From Chryseobacterium sp. Marseille-Q5410 (GTDB taxonomy: Bacteria > Bacteroidota > Bacteroidia > Flavobacteriales > Weeksellaceae), in the NCBI GenBank assembly GCA_946892665.1, contig CAMPOT010000001.1, forward strand, positions 1,736,001-1,800,000: DNA of 64,000 nt, in the 5' to 3' direction. The translations under genes were made by a program, and so were the position numbers. How positions within the stretch are numbered: the first letter of the stretch is position 1; every line of letters starts with the position of its first letter. This document shows, in pieces, positions 36,460 to 46,112 of this stretch. The notes under the pieces are model-generated. The model ran no database searches. It had not been told where the DNA came from and saw only the letters and a program-made list of their open reading frames with translations.

Positions 36460-39400
36460 ATGCGACGAATCTACACGATATTATTTTTCCTTATATTTCT
36501 TAAAGGATTAGCGCAATCCGTTAATCTTTATAACCCGTCAACCACTATTCCATATCCCAATGAGCAATATTTCTGCACCGGGGAAACATTCAATTTAAAA
36601 GTTGATGCAGTAGCGACGTCGACTGGGGATTATAGTATTTCATCAATTACAGGTTTTAGTGTACCTGCGGCAAGCACTAATGTTCCTTTTTCAAATAAAG
36701 TCGGAAATGATCATTTTAGTAACCCGATTGCGATTCCTTTTACATTTGATTTCTATGGTAAGCAATATTCTAAATTGGTAGTTGGCTCAAATGGAAGAGT
36801 GCTTTTTGGGTCAGGAACCGATTTTGATAATTTGCACACCAACCAATATGTAGATAAAATACATAGCGGAAATGATAGCAGTTCTACCAATATTAAACTT
36901 CCGAATACCGCTTACAACCAGATTGATTCTTCCAATCCTTCAAGAATATTGAATTTTGCCCAGATTTTCTTTGGTTATACGGATGTTGGATATTATCATG
37001 CCAATTATTACAACAAACTAACTTACGGAACTATAACCTACGATGGGAAGCAAGGCTTACTTATTAATTTTAATCAAGTTTTAGAAAGAACCGTTTCCGG
37101 AGGTTATAGTTCTACCATTACCAGTCAGGTGCTTATTTTAGAAGATCATAAAATCTACATTAAAGTTACAAAAACCAATAGCACAGGAAAGGCAATCATT
37201 GGTTTGCAAAACGAAACCGGAGATCAAGCAAGATGGCCAGTCGATTCCGAAATAACTTCACCCTATAACAATGGCCAATGGAGCAACTCCGGTACTCAAA
37301 CTTGGCTCTTCACGCCCAGCCAAAACCTTACTCCGAAGTTCAAATGGTTTCAAAATTCAACTTTATTGAGTGAAACCAGCAGTACATTAAATAATTTCAT
37401 CCCCAATGCAAATGATGTTCTGAAAGTGGAAGTCACTTTTCATGATCCTTCAGGAGCTCAGGTCGGCGCGATGGTTTCGGATCAGGTAACTTTTAAAAAG
37501 GTGAATACGCCGGTGATTGAAGCTACTCTGGATTGTTCCTATGAAATGAAAGTTTCTGATGCTACTTTTGACCCTGCCTTAAAATATACTTGGTACAAAG
37601 TAGGAGATCCAATGCCTATAAAGACTGATCGGTTTCTTCCAATTCATCGTACTACGCAAACAACTGGAGATTATTATGTGAAAGTCACCAAACCTGATGG
37701 TTCCCCAATTTGCTCATCCGGTGATCAAAGCAATATATTAAAATACGACAAACAACGTTTCCCGGTTTTTATAAGTACTAGTTACAATGCGTGTGATAAT
37801 ACTGGATTATCCTCGAAAACCATTAATTTATATGAAATTTATTACCCGAAATATGATCCGGCTTCGGGTAGAGAACCTTATTTCATTAAATTCTATACGA
37901 GTATAGGAGGCGGTACAGGAGTAGAAGTTGCTGATCCAGAGAATTTTGTACTTCCTGCCAATCCCAATTTGCATTTGGGATTTTCGGTTTTCGAAGGTTC
38001 GGGTATCAATAGTTGTCATTCCGGGGCATTGACTATTGGTTTTCTGAGCATGCCTGCTACTGAAAATATTTCACTTTGCGCATCAGCGACGACCTTCGAC
38101 TTGAAAGCGTATTTCCAAAAACCTTCGTATCCGTTTTATTTTTATCAATACAATTATACAGATGGAAGCAGTGCAGGCGATGGTAGTGCGGTAGAAGTAA
38201 GCAAGCAAGTTGTAGTGAAAACTACAATTCCCGGCGGGTGTTCGGTAACTACGACCGTGAGTTTCACACGAGGAACAGCCACCGTTTTGCCAATCGTTCC
38301 AATGCAAGAGCGTTGCGCAGGTACTGATAATGATACGAACCGTTTTGATTTTAATGCCATCAAATCTATTTTAGATCCAACCAATCAATTTGATATTAAA
38401 TTTTATAAAAAGTCGGACAATACTGAAATTGTTCCGGGTGCAACAGGAACCGCAAATCTGAACACGGCGGGCTACTTTTGGACCGGAACAACAGGCGATT
38501 ATGTCGTTTATGCCAAAGCATTTAACAGGGTTGATCCTACTTGTTTTGCCGTATCCGATGATATTACATTAAGAGTTTATTTAAAACCATCGAAAAGCAG
38601 TTCTGCTGATTCATTTTTAAATAAAACAGCATGTGGAATTAGTTCAATAAACCTCACCATAAATAATGTTTTTGATGTCATTAATTCCATGGATCATGGT
38701 CAAATTCCATCGATGAAATATTTCGATGCAAATGGAGTACAACTTACCGGGAGTGAGATCACCAATTACCCAATCAGCAGAGGAATCCCTTATCTTGAAA
38801 TCCAAAATGGTGTTTGTTTGCCACCATTAAAATTAAATTTCAACATCGTAAGTCAGCCATTTCCATTAATGAGTCCCGCTAATGAAACCATTTGTGATGA
38901 TACCGACGGAAATGTGGATGGAAAAGTTTCTATCAATATTGCGGCTGATAGTTTTAAGCAAAAATTTACTTCTAATATTAGCAATGCTACTTTTAAATAT
39001 TATGATGGTGCAACGCTAATCCACACCAGTACGAACACCGGAGATACTTTCAATTATTCGGTTTCCAATAACAAAACCATTACAGTTACCGTTTCTAATT
39101 CAACATATTGTCCGGCAAATGAGGAAATCACCTATTTTGTGAATACTCCTAATGCGATCCAGTTTTTCGGCAATACTGACCTTTGTTTTGGAGATGACCT
39201 TAATTTTACCATCGAAAATTTCAGTGATTTTTCATCGGTTAAACTCCTTTCTCCTGACGGAACTGAAATTCCTATTAGCTCGAGTCATACCATTGCTTAT
39301 TCGGAAGTTCGTTTTGGGGAAACTTATACCTTAAAAGCGGAAAATATTTTAGGTTGTTTATCGGAATTTACATTTAAACCTTCCAATAGCAATCAGCCAA

Positions 39401-39873
39401 AAATCGATTTGATCAACCAAACCAATAATTCCATTGAGGTGGTTGCTTCTGGAGGAGTCACGCCTTATCTTTATTATTTCAATGGAGTAGCTCAAACTTC
39501 TCCGTTATTAATGAATCCTACCGCGACTTCCTATACCGTTCAGGTAGAATCGGCAACGGGATGTTTGGGTGAACCTAAAACGATTTATTTCATTAAAATT
39601 AACAATGCATTTTCGCCCAACGGTGATGGTATCAATGACACCTGGACGATCGAAAACTTAGACAAAATGGAAAGTTTCACCATCCAGATTGTTGATCGTT
39701 ATGGCAACAAAGTTTTTGAATCTCAAAACAAAAATAACGTTGTATGGGATGGCAAATCCAGCGGACGCGCCTTACCAACCGGAACTTATTGGTATCATGT
39801 GGTTTGGTTTGATGCATTAACTCAGAAATCAGAACAAAGACAAGGCTGGGTATTGCTTAAAAACAGGAATTGA
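36460..39873 (+). CDS. Large secreted protein with type B T9SS sorting domain
   Basis: The 1137-residue protein has a Sec signal peptide (MRRIYTILFFLIFLKGLAQS) and a long extracellular part with many beta-rich, Cys-containing repeats. An early block (PIAIPFTFDFYGKQYSKLVV) resembles adhesin-like jelly-roll parts. The last 90 residues are the gliding-motility-associated C-terminal domain: NAFSPNGDGINDTW, then VDRYGNKVFES, WDGKSSGRALPTGTYWY. It should be exported by the type IX system to the cell surface or medium. The function is unknown. Confidence 0.88.
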   Translation: MRRIYTILFFLIFLKGLAQSVNLYNPSTTIPYPNEQYFCTGETFNLKVDAVATSTGDYSISSITGFSVPAASTNVPFSNKVGNDHFSNPIAIPFTFDFYGKQYSKLVVGSNGRVLFGSGTDFDNLHTNQYVDKIHSGNDSSSTNIKLPNTAYNQIDSSNPSRILNFAQIFFGYTDVGYYHANYYNKLTYGTITYDGKQGLLINFNQVLERTVSGGYSSTITSQVLILEDHKIYIKVTKTNSTGKAIIGLQNETGDQARWPVDSEITSPYNNGQWSNSGTQTWLFTPSQNLTPKFKWFQNSTLLSETSSTLNNFIPNANDVLKVEVTFHDPSGAQVGAMVSDQVTFKKVNTPVIEATLDCSYEMKVSDATFDPALKYTWYKVGDPMPIKTDRFLPIHRTTQTTGDYYVKVTKPDGSPICSSGDQSNILKYDKQRFPVFISTSYNACDNTGLSSKTINLYEIYYPKYDPASGREPYFIKFYTSIGGGTGVEVADPENFVLPANPNLHLGFSVFEGSGINSCHSGALTIGFLSMPATENISLCASATTFDLKAYFQKPSYPFYFYQYNYTDGSSAGDGSAVEVSKQVVVKTTIPGGCSVTTTVSFTRGTATVLPIVPMQERCAGTDNDTNRFDFNAIKSILDPTNQFDIKFYKKSDNTEIVPGATGTANLNTAGYFWTGTTGDYVVYAKAFNRVDPTCFAVSDDITLRVYLKPSKSSSADSFLNKTACGISSINLTINNVFDVINSMDHGQIPSMKYFDANGVQLTGSEITNYPISRGIPYLEIQNGVCLPPLKLNFNIVSQPFPLMSPANETICDDTDGNVDGKVSINIAADSFKQKFTSNISNATFKYYDGATLIHTSTNTGDTFNYSVSNNKTITVTVSNSTYCPANEEITYFVNTPNAIQFFGNTDLCFGDDLNFTIENFSDFSSVKLLSPDGTEIPISSSHTIAYSEVRFGETYTLKAENILGCLSEFTFKPSNSNQPKIDLINQTNNSIEVVASGGVTPYLYYFNGVAQTSPLLMNPTATSYTVQVESATGCLGEPKTIYFIKINNAFSPNGDGINDTWTIENLDKMESFTIQIVDRYGNKVFESQNKNNVVWDGKSSGRALPTGTYWYHVVWFDALTQKSEQRQGWVLLKNRN

Positions 39874-39944
39874 GTTTTTTAGAGGTAAGAAAAAAGAGGA
39901 AAGAAAAAAGATTTTTTAAAACAAAGACATCAAATGAATCTGCT

Positions 39945-39998
39945 AAATTCGTAAAATCTGCGAGATGTTTTTATTACTCTCGCGGATTTTGCGGATTT
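39945..39998. repeat. Intergenic palindromic element (21-base arms)
   Basis: AAATTCGTAAAATCTGCGAGA (split as AAATTCGTAA plus AATCTGCGAGA) at 39945-39965 faces TCTCGCGGAT plus TTTGCGGATTT at 39978-39998. The only differences between the arms give G-T pairs, so an RNA hairpin would be fully paired over 21 bases. Words such as AATCTGCGAGA are common in intergenic palindromes of flavobacteria, so it may belong to a repeated family. Confidence 0.5.
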
Positions 39999-40060
39999 GA
40001 ATACTAAGAACAATGTACTTTTTACATCATATATCATACTTCCTACATCAGAAACCGCAC

Positions 40061-40140
40061 TTATCCACATTTCCACAATGTGTAATTTTGCTTGTGTAGG
40101 CAATAAGTTTTCTTTATTTTCGTTGACTTAATGTGGAAAG
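40061..40140. promoter_or_regulatory. Possible DnaA-box cluster
   Basis: TTATCCACA (40061-40069) is a perfect DnaA box. TTTCCACA follows at 40070-40077, and TGTGGAAA on the other strand lies at 40132-40139. Genes on both sides point the same way, which is not what an origin usually shows, so this is only a candidate. Confidence 0.3.
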
Positions 40141-40142
40141 TT

Positions 40143-40167
40143 TTATTTTGTTTTTACAACAAAATAA
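40143..40167. promoter_or_regulatory. Perfect inverted repeat upstream of the TPR gene
   Basis: TTATTTTGTT (40143-40152) and AACAAAATAA (40158-40167) form a perfect ten-base inverted repeat with a five-base spacer, 33 bases before the TPR start codon. It may be an operator or an mRNA hairpin. Confidence 0.4.
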
Positions 40168-40199
40168 TGCTATTAAACCTTTCTGAAAATAAGGAATAA

Positions 40200-43160
40200 A
40201 TGAAGTCAAAAAACATCATCATTGCCACCGCGATTTTCTATTACGGACTTTCCGATGCGCAGCAATCTCAATATTTCAGTGACCGCGAAAACTACCGGTA
40301 TAATCTTGCTGAAAATCTTTATCAAAATAAAATCTACAATGCCGCTCAGTTCGAATATGCGCGACAGTATTTCTACAACGGAGCACTTTCAAATTCCCGC
40401 AAGGAGGCTTCGCAGTTCTTCGACAACGTAATTGGAGTGATTCTGAGAAAAAACCATGCGGAGAAGGGCTTGGATGCGTTCATTAAAGAATATCCCAATT
40501 CTGCCTTTTTTGCACAGGCGAATCTGCCGTTAGCGGATTATTATTTGGTTCAAAAAGATTTTGACAAAGCATTAGAAACCCTTCAGAAAGTCAATCAGTA
40601 TCAGCTTTCCAAGGAAGAGAACACCCAATACATCATGAAATTGGGTTATGCGAAATTTATGACGGGAGATTCGGCTGGTGCGATTGAAGCTTTAGAGGAA
40701 GCCTATAAAAATGCAGAAGAAAGTGACAAAAATGACATCGCTTATATGTTAGGGCATCTATACTACGCCGACAAACAGAATGACAAAGCATTTACTTTTT
40801 TTGATCAAATAAAACATAACGAAAAGTATGCACACTTGGTAAAACCATATTATGTGCAGATGTATTTTAACGAAAAAGATTACGATAGAGCGATCAGCGA
40901 AGGAAATTCCCTCCTTGGTGAGTCGATTTCTACCGATTACAAAGCAGAAGTTCATAAAATTATCGGAGAAAGTTATTTCATGAAAGGTGATTATTCATCG
41001 GCTTATCCGCATTTGAAAAACTATTTGGACAGCAAATCCGAGCCTTCCGAAAGCGATTTGTATGAAATGGGATTTGTATCCGCACAGTTGAAGCAATATG
41101 ATCAAGCAGTTTCTTACTACAACCAGCTCATCAACAGCAATTCCGCCACCTCTCAGAATGCATATTATCAACTGGGGAATGCTTACCTTTCTGTTGGGAA
41201 GAAGCAGGAAGCGCTTTCCGCATTTCGATCCGCTTATCAGATGAATTATGATGCTAAAGTGCAGCAACTGGCGCATTTGCAATATGCAAAACTTAGTTAC
41301 GACATTGGAAATCCTTTTGAATCCGCACCTATTGTCATTCAGAATTACATCAATAAATATCCGAAAAGTGCCGATATACCGGAGCTGAAATCACTTTTGG
41401 TAAAATCTTATTTGTACTCAGGAGATTTTAAAGGAACTTTGAGCGCGATCGATAAGATGCCGAATTCCACGCCTGAACTCAACAAAATCGATCAAGAAGT
41501 TTCTTTCCTTCTGGGAACCGAAGAATTTAACAAAGGAAATTTCGACGATGCAGAACATTATTTTTTGAGAAGTTTAGAATTTAACATTAATAAAGAATAC
41601 AACATTCGCGCAACCTATTGGCTGGCTCAAACCTATTATCAGAAGGGAAATTACCCTTCCGCGATTGTGCGTTATGAGAAATTGCTGAATCAGGACTTTG
41701 CGGAAAAACAACAACTTCCCTACGATTTGGGTTATGCTTATTTTAAGGCCAAAAATTTCGATAAAGCCAAGCAATATTTTTCAGAATATTTAAAAAACCC
41801 AAAACCTGAGTTTAAAAACGATGCGGAACTTCGTTTGGCAGATACTTATTATGCAGACAATCAACTTAATGAAGCAATTTCCATTTACGATAAAGCTGAA
41901 AATGCAAACGATTATACGTTGTTCCAAAAGGCCATGGCACTTGGCTTCAAAGGGGATACTTTAGCTAAAATTGCAGAGTTGAAAAAACTGCTCAACCAAT
42001 ACAAAAATTCCGAGTACACCGACGATGCACAGTATGAAATTGCAACCGCTTACGCAGCAAATGATGATTTCAACAGTTCTAATGACTATTTTTCACAGGT
42101 AATCAGAAGCAGTCCTGATAAAGATTTGGTAGCCAATGCACAGATTTATCGTGCGCAGAATTATATCGATTTAAACCAAAATGATAAAGCACTGTCTGAG
42201 TTGAAATCTTTAGGAAGCCAATACAAAAATACGGCTTATGCAAGCAAAATTGTTCAGGCTTCTCGACCGATTTTTGTTAAGAATAATGACATTTCGGGTT
42301 ATCAAAGTTTTGCGCAAAGTTTGGGAGTTAGAATCGATGCTTCCGAATTGGATGAAATCAACCTGACTGCTGCGAAAAACTATTACGCAGCGAAAGATTA
42401 CGCTAAAGCTATTCCGCTTTATGAGAAATATTTAACACAAAATCCAACCGGAGAAGGGCTTTATCAAGCGCAATATGAATTGGGAGAAAGTTATTTCCAA
42501 ACCAAAAACTCTGCGAAAGCACTCTTGGTTTTACAGGAAGTTTCTGCAGTACAAAACGATTATCAGGAAGATGCACAAACCAGAATTGCTCAAATCTATC
42601 TGGATCAAAACAATACCACTGAAGCGAAAATTTATCTGGAACAACTCGCATCTTCAACCAATGTGAATGTGAAAAACTTCGCCAATCTGGAATTAATGAA
42701 GATTTATGCAGACGAAAAAAACTTTTCCAAAGCAGAAACTTATGCGGATTATGTCTTAACTAATACAAAAAACTCGCTTGCAGTAATGGAAAAGGCAAAA
42801 GTGATCAAAGCGCGAAGCTTAATGAACAAAGGAAAAGACAGCGAAGCAAAAACCGCCTACAGCTCTCTGGAAAAATCCACGAATACGGAAGTGGCTGCTG
42901 AAGCACTGTTTGCGAAAGCTTTTTACCAAAATAAAGCAAAAGTGTTTAAGTCTTCAAACGAAACCATCTTTAAAATTGCAAATAATTACGCATCAGAAGA
43001 ATATTGGGGCGCCAAAGCTTTGGTCTTGATGGCGAAAAACTACATCGGGCTGAAAGATAATTATCAGGCGAGTTATACCGTGGATCAGATTATCGCCAAT
43101 TATCAGGATTTCCCGGATATTGTCGCCGAAGCGAAAGAGGTGAAAAAACAAATTAAATAA
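40200..43160 (+). CDS. Large tetratricopeptide-repeat protein
   Basis: The 986-residue protein has a weak N-terminal signal peptide (IIIATAIFYYGLSDAQQ) and more than fifteen TPR units, seen as repeated A-x-Y/F-x-x-G and YPxS patterns (for example LGYAKFMTGDSAGAIEALEE, YELGESYFQTKNSAKALLVL). It is probably periplasmic and acts as a scaffold. The next gene, 57 bases downstream, encodes an outer-membrane barrel, so the pair likely works together at the outer membrane. Confidence 0.85.
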   Translation: MKSKNIIIATAIFYYGLSDAQQSQYFSDRENYRYNLAENLYQNKIYNAAQFEYARQYFYNGALSNSRKEASQFFDNVIGVILRKNHAEKGLDAFIKEYPNSAFFAQANLPLADYYLVQKDFDKALETLQKVNQYQLSKEENTQYIMKLGYAKFMTGDSAGAIEALEEAYKNAEESDKNDIAYMLGHLYYADKQNDKAFTFFDQIKHNEKYAHLVKPYYVQMYFNEKDYDRAISEGNSLLGESISTDYKAEVHKIIGESYFMKGDYSSAYPHLKNYLDSKSEPSESDLYEMGFVSAQLKQYDQAVSYYNQLINSNSATSQNAYYQLGNAYLSVGKKQEALSAFRSAYQMNYDAKVQQLAHLQYAKLSYDIGNPFESAPIVIQNYINKYPKSADIPELKSLLVKSYLYSGDFKGTLSAIDKMPNSTPELNKIDQEVSFLLGTEEFNKGNFDDAEHYFLRSLEFNINKEYNIRATYWLAQTYYQKGNYPSAIVRYEKLLNQDFAEKQQLPYDLGYAYFKAKNFDKAKQYFSEYLKNPKPEFKNDAELRLADTYYADNQLNEAISIYDKAENANDYTLFQKAMALGFKGDTLAKIAELKKLLNQYKNSEYTDDAQYEIATAYAANDDFNSSNDYFSQVIRSSPDKDLVANAQIYRAQNYIDLNQNDKALSELKSLGSQYKNTAYASKIVQASRPIFVKNNDISGYQSFAQSLGVRIDASELDEINLTAAKNYYAAKDYAKAIPLYEKYLTQNPTGEGLYQAQYELGESYFQTKNSAKALLVLQEVSAVQNDYQEDAQTRIAQIYLDQNNTTEAKIYLEQLASSTNVNVKNFANLELMKIYADEKNFSKAETYADYVLTNTKNSLAVMEKAKVIKARSLMNKGKDSEAKTAYSSLEKSTNTEVAAEALFAKAFYQNKAKVFKSSNETIFKIANNYASEEYWGAKALVLMAKNYIGLKDNYQASYTVDQIIANYQDFPDIVAEAKEVKKQIK

Positions 43161-43217
43161 CGATTTTGCAGCAAAAAATCAGAACAAAAATTTAAGGCAA
43201 ATTTTTAATAAAGAGGA

Positions 43218-45002
43218 ATGAACAAACTAAAATATATCGCGATTATCGCAATCTTTGGAACCATGGGGATTTCGGAAGTGGGAGCGCAGATCAAAGAAGA
43301 AAAGCTGATCCTCGACCGAAAACGCGAGCCGGAAGTAAAGAAAATTGAAAAGAAAAAAACATCGGTTGTTGCAGAAAAAAACTATCCACCAAAAGAAAAG
43401 AAAACACAAGATTCACTGAATCTAAAATACACCATCACTGATGTTCCGGCAGCTTCAGATTTCAAAACTTCTACGATTCAGGGCGAAGATATTTCACCGA
43501 AATTCAATGCCGATTATCAGAACAACTATTTCCAAATCGGAATGGGGAATTTTGGTAAAGTGCTAGCCGATGGAAATATTGCTACCACTTTGGAAAACCA
43601 AATGGAAGTTGGCGCAGATTTGCATTTCCTTTCTACCAAAGGTTTGAAAAAGGAATACAACTGGGATTCCAGCCAAAGTTCAGCCAATATTGGAGCTTAT
43701 TTGAATGGCTTTGGTGAAAAAGGAAAATTCAATATCAACGCTGATTATGGTTTGAACGATTATAATTATTACGGAATTTATGCGTTAACTCCCGATTCTG
43801 AGGTGAATTTGCAACAGAAAACCAACCGTTTTAGGGTGAATGGATATTATGATTTCTATTCAAATAACATTTTGAATGACGTTCGTTTGAAATCTTCCAT
43901 TTTAACCGATAAGTTTGATGCGAAGGAAGCTCAGGCAGAAATATTGGTGAATCTTTCTAAACATGGTGTTGAAATTCCGATGGATGAGGTGATGATGAAT
44001 GCGGATTTGGGAATTAATTTAGAAACGTTAAATTCCGAATTCTCTCTTCTAAATGAAAATAGATCATATTATTTTAATGCTGCTTTATCGCCGAGACTTA
44101 CTTTTTTTAAAGGTAATTCTTATTTAATGTTAGGTTCGGGATTCTCTTTTCTTAATGCCAAGAAAAATAGTAATCTTTTAGCAGAAGAAGCCAAGAATAG
44201 CAAAACGTATTGGTTCCCAAAAGCGGAATTACAAATCGCTGCAGCTGATGAATTTAAATTTTATGGTGGAGTAGATGGAGGCTTGAAAATGAATTCCTAT
44301 GCAAATTTATTAGAAGAAAATCCTTATTTGGTTTCCGATCAGGAATTGAAACCGACGGAAACGACGTATAAATTCTATTTCGGAATTCGCGGTGATGTGG
44401 ACCAAAGCATTAAATACGATGTAAGCGCTGGATTTGCAAAAATAAATAATATCCTTTTCTTCAAGGCAAACGATCTATTTAGCAAAGATTTCACCCTCGA
44501 AAGAAATCCTTATGATTTCGCAAACACTTTCTCTGCCGCTTACGACAACGGAACAGTGAGCGAAGTGAAAGGAAGTATTCAATATTTTCCTTTAGCTAAT
44601 TTGGTGTTAGATGGTGAATTGAGTTTTGCAAAATACAACCTCGATAATAACGAAAATATTTACAATAAACCTTTGGTTGTGGCCTCTTTGGGTGGAAAAT
44701 ATTCTTTATTGGGCAAAAAACTGAATCTTGGCGCCAAAGCTATTTTCAGCACGGACAAGACGACTAATTCCTTCACCTTTGCGGAAGCTGGTACTACGCC
44801 GAATGTATTTGTATCTACCGAGGACAAAAACGATAAAGTTGGCGGTTTTGCCGATTTAAATTTATCTGCAGAGTACAAAGTTCACAAAAATTTCAGTATT
44901 TTTGCACTCGGAAATAATCTACTGAACACCAATTATCAGACTTTCAAAGGTTACAAAGTTTTGGGAGCACAGTTTTTGGGAGGCGTAAAGATTTCTTTTT
45001 AG
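43218..45002 (+). CDS. TonB-dependent-receptor-like outer-membrane beta-barrel without a clear plug domain
   Basis: The 594-residue protein has a signal peptide (KYIAIIAIFGTMGISEVGAQ), a charged Lys/Glu-rich linker of about 40 residues, then a barrel with alternating strands (GYYDFYSNNILNDVRLKSSI, KFYFGIRGDVDQSIKYDVSA) and a terminal strand ending GAQFLGGVKISF with a final Phe, as outer-membrane barrels have. It is shorter than a normal TonB-dependent receptor and lacks a plug signature. It forms an operon with the TPR gene. Confidence 0.78.
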   Translation: MNKLKYIAIIAIFGTMGISEVGAQIKEEKLILDRKREPEVKKIEKKKTSVVAEKNYPPKEKKTQDSLNLKYTITDVPAASDFKTSTIQGEDISPKFNADYQNNYFQIGMGNFGKVLADGNIATTLENQMEVGADLHFLSTKGLKKEYNWDSSQSSANIGAYLNGFGEKGKFNINADYGLNDYNYYGIYALTPDSEVNLQQKTNRFRVNGYYDFYSNNILNDVRLKSSILTDKFDAKEAQAEILVNLSKHGVEIPMDEVMMNADLGINLETLNSEFSLLNENRSYYFNAALSPRLTFFKGNSYLMLGSGFSFLNAKKNSNLLAEEAKNSKTYWFPKAELQIAAADEFKFYGGVDGGLKMNSYANLLEENPYLVSDQELKPTETTYKFYFGIRGDVDQSIKYDVSAGFAKINNILFFKANDLFSKDFTLERNPYDFANTFSAAYDNGTVSEVKGSIQYFPLANLVLDGELSFAKYNLDNNENIYNKPLVVASLGGKYSLLGKKLNLGAKAIFSTDKTTNSFTFAEAGTTPNVFVSTEDKNDKVGGFADLNLSAEYKVHKNFSIFALGNNLLNTNYQTFKGYKVLGAQFLGGVKISF

Positions 45003-45085
45003 TAGTTGTGGGTTGACGAGTTGGGCATAAATTGAGTTGAAATTACTCAAAAACTCATCTGTTCAAAACTGATTCACTACAAAAT

Positions 45086-45159
45086 GGCTGCGTAGTTCAA
45101 CTGGATAGAATATCAGATTTCGGCTCTGAGGGTTAGGGGTTCGAATCCCTTCGCGGTCA
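45086..45159 (+). tRNA. tRNA-Arg (anticodon UCG)
   Basis: A full cloverleaf is seen: acceptor GGCTGCG with CGCGGTC (two wobble pairs), D stem GTTC/GAAT, anticodon stem TCAGA/TCTGA with loop TTTCGGC giving anticodon TCG, a five-base variable loop, and T stem AGGGG/CCCTT with loop TTCGAAT. The discriminator is A45159 and CCA is not encoded. A strong terminator follows. Confidence 0.92.
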
Positions 45160-45160
45160 C

Positions 45161-45195
45161 AAAAGCGGCAAACTTCTTTGAAGTTTGCCGCTTTT
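45161..45195. terminator. Perfect bidirectional terminator between tRNA-Arg and ohr
   Basis: AAAAGCGGCAAACTTC and GAAGTTTGCCGCTTTT form a 16-pair perfect stem with a TTT loop, flanked by T tracts in both directions. Confidence 0.92.
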
Positions 45196-45219
45196 CATGT
45201 TACGTTTTACAGCGTAAAA

Positions 45220-45642
45220 TTAGTTATTGGTAACCTTAAGTGTTACTTCAATATTATTTCTTGTTGCATTAGAATAGGGGCACACCTGATGCGCCTGTTC
45301 CACTAAAGACTGCGCTTCTTCCAGTGATACTCCGGGCACATTCACATCCAGTTCTACTTCCAGACCAAAACCACCGTTTTCGGTTTGTCCGATTCCAACT
45401 TTGGCATTTACTTTTGTTTCGCCCGCCGCAGATTTCGATTTTTTAATCATCAGATTCAATGCGCTGTCGAAACATGCCGCATATCCTGCGGCGAAAAGCA
45501 TTTCGGGGTTGGCATAATCATCATTTTGTCCACCAAGCGATTTGGGAGTGCGTACATCGAGTTCCAGAATTCCGTTGTCACTTTTTACGTGTCCGTCCCG
45601 TCCGCCTGTTGCGGTGACGCCAGTTGTGTATAATGTTTTCAT
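45220..45642 (-). CDS. ohr: Organic hydroperoxide resistance protein
   Basis: The 140-residue protein of the OsmC/Ohr family has the redox-active Cys57 in AAGYAACFDSAL and Cys121 in QVCPYSNATR, with the usual spacing of the Ohr subfamily. It reduces organic peroxides, using lipoylated proteins as electron donor in the species studied. It starts eight bases after the ohrR stop and so is part of the same operon. Confidence 0.94.
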   Translation of the reverse strand: MKTLYTTGVTATGGRDGHVKSDNGILELDVRTPKSLGGQNDDYANPEMLFAAGYAACFDSALNLMIKKSKSAAGETKVNAKVGIGQTENGGFGLEVELDVNVPGVSLEEAQSLVEQAHQVCPYSNATRNNIEVTLKVTNN

Positions 45643-45650
45643 TGATTTTT

Positions 45651-46088
45651 TTATTTTTTATTTATTTTATCTAAAATTTTAGAAATCGCATGTTTCAGTT
45701 CCTGTACATCAGTTTCCGAAAGATTCAACCTATCATTCATTTTTTCGGGAATCAGGCAAGCTTTGTCCTGAAGCCTTTCCCCTTCATCAGTCAAGGAGAT
45801 TTCTACAACCCGCTCATCCTCAATCTTTCTTTGCCTTACAATATAAGATTTTGCTTCCAGCCTTTTCAACATCGGAGTTATCGTACCGCTGTCTAGAAAA
45901 AGTTTTTCACCAATCTGATTTACCGTAAGCCGCTGATGCTCCCAAAGTACCATCATTACCAGATATTGCGGATAGGTAATATCAAGTTCTTCAAGTAACG
46001 GACGGTAAAGACCTGTGATTTCCTTTGCGATAACATACAAAGGGAAACATAGCTGATTACCGATTTGTGGAGTTTTGTGCTGATCCAT
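45651..46088 (-). CDS. ohrR: OhrR, MarR-family organic-peroxide sensor
   Basis: The 145-residue winged-helix repressor has the reactive Cys14 in GNQLCFPLYVIAKEI, the same place as Cys15 of the one-Cys OhrR of Bacillus, and the MarR wing with LFLDSGTITPMLKRLEAK and RKIEDERVVEISLT. It should repress ohr and be released when the Cys is oxidised. ohr lies directly downstream. The start may be affected by the nitroreductase message upstream. Confidence 0.92.
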   Translation of the reverse strand: MDQHKTPQIGNQLCFPLYVIAKEITGLYRPLLEELDITYPQYLVMMVLWEHQRLTVNQIGEKLFLDSGTITPMLKRLEAKSYIVRQRKIEDERVVEISLTDEGERLQDKACLIPEKMNDRLNLSETDVQELKHAISKILDKINKK

Positions 46089-46112
46089 GGGAGGATTTAG
46101 TGATTTTCTAAG

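Larger units (their letters stand above)
39874..40199. other. Intergenic region with palindromic repeat, DnaA-like boxes and an inverted repeat
   Basis: No gene is seen in these 326 bases. It holds a long imperfect hairpin (39945-39998), a TTATCCACA at 40061-40069 with two TTTCCACA-like sites nearby, and a perfect inverted repeat at 40143-40167. Each is listed separately. Confidence 0.6.

Noticed and set aside
38083-38384. Minus-strand frames within the large T9SS gene
   Set aside because: They lie fully within a gene with signal peptide and sorting domain and have no features of their own.
40061-40139. Calling the DnaA-like cluster a replication origin
   Set aside because: Only one box is perfect, dnaA and dnaN are not nearby, and gene directions do not diverge here, so it is kept only as a low-interest observation.
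45086-45160. tRNA with another identity because the encoded 3' end lacks CCA
   Set aside because: Many bacteria add CCA after transcription; the cloverleaf and the seven-base anticodon loop give UCG (Arg) without ambiguity.
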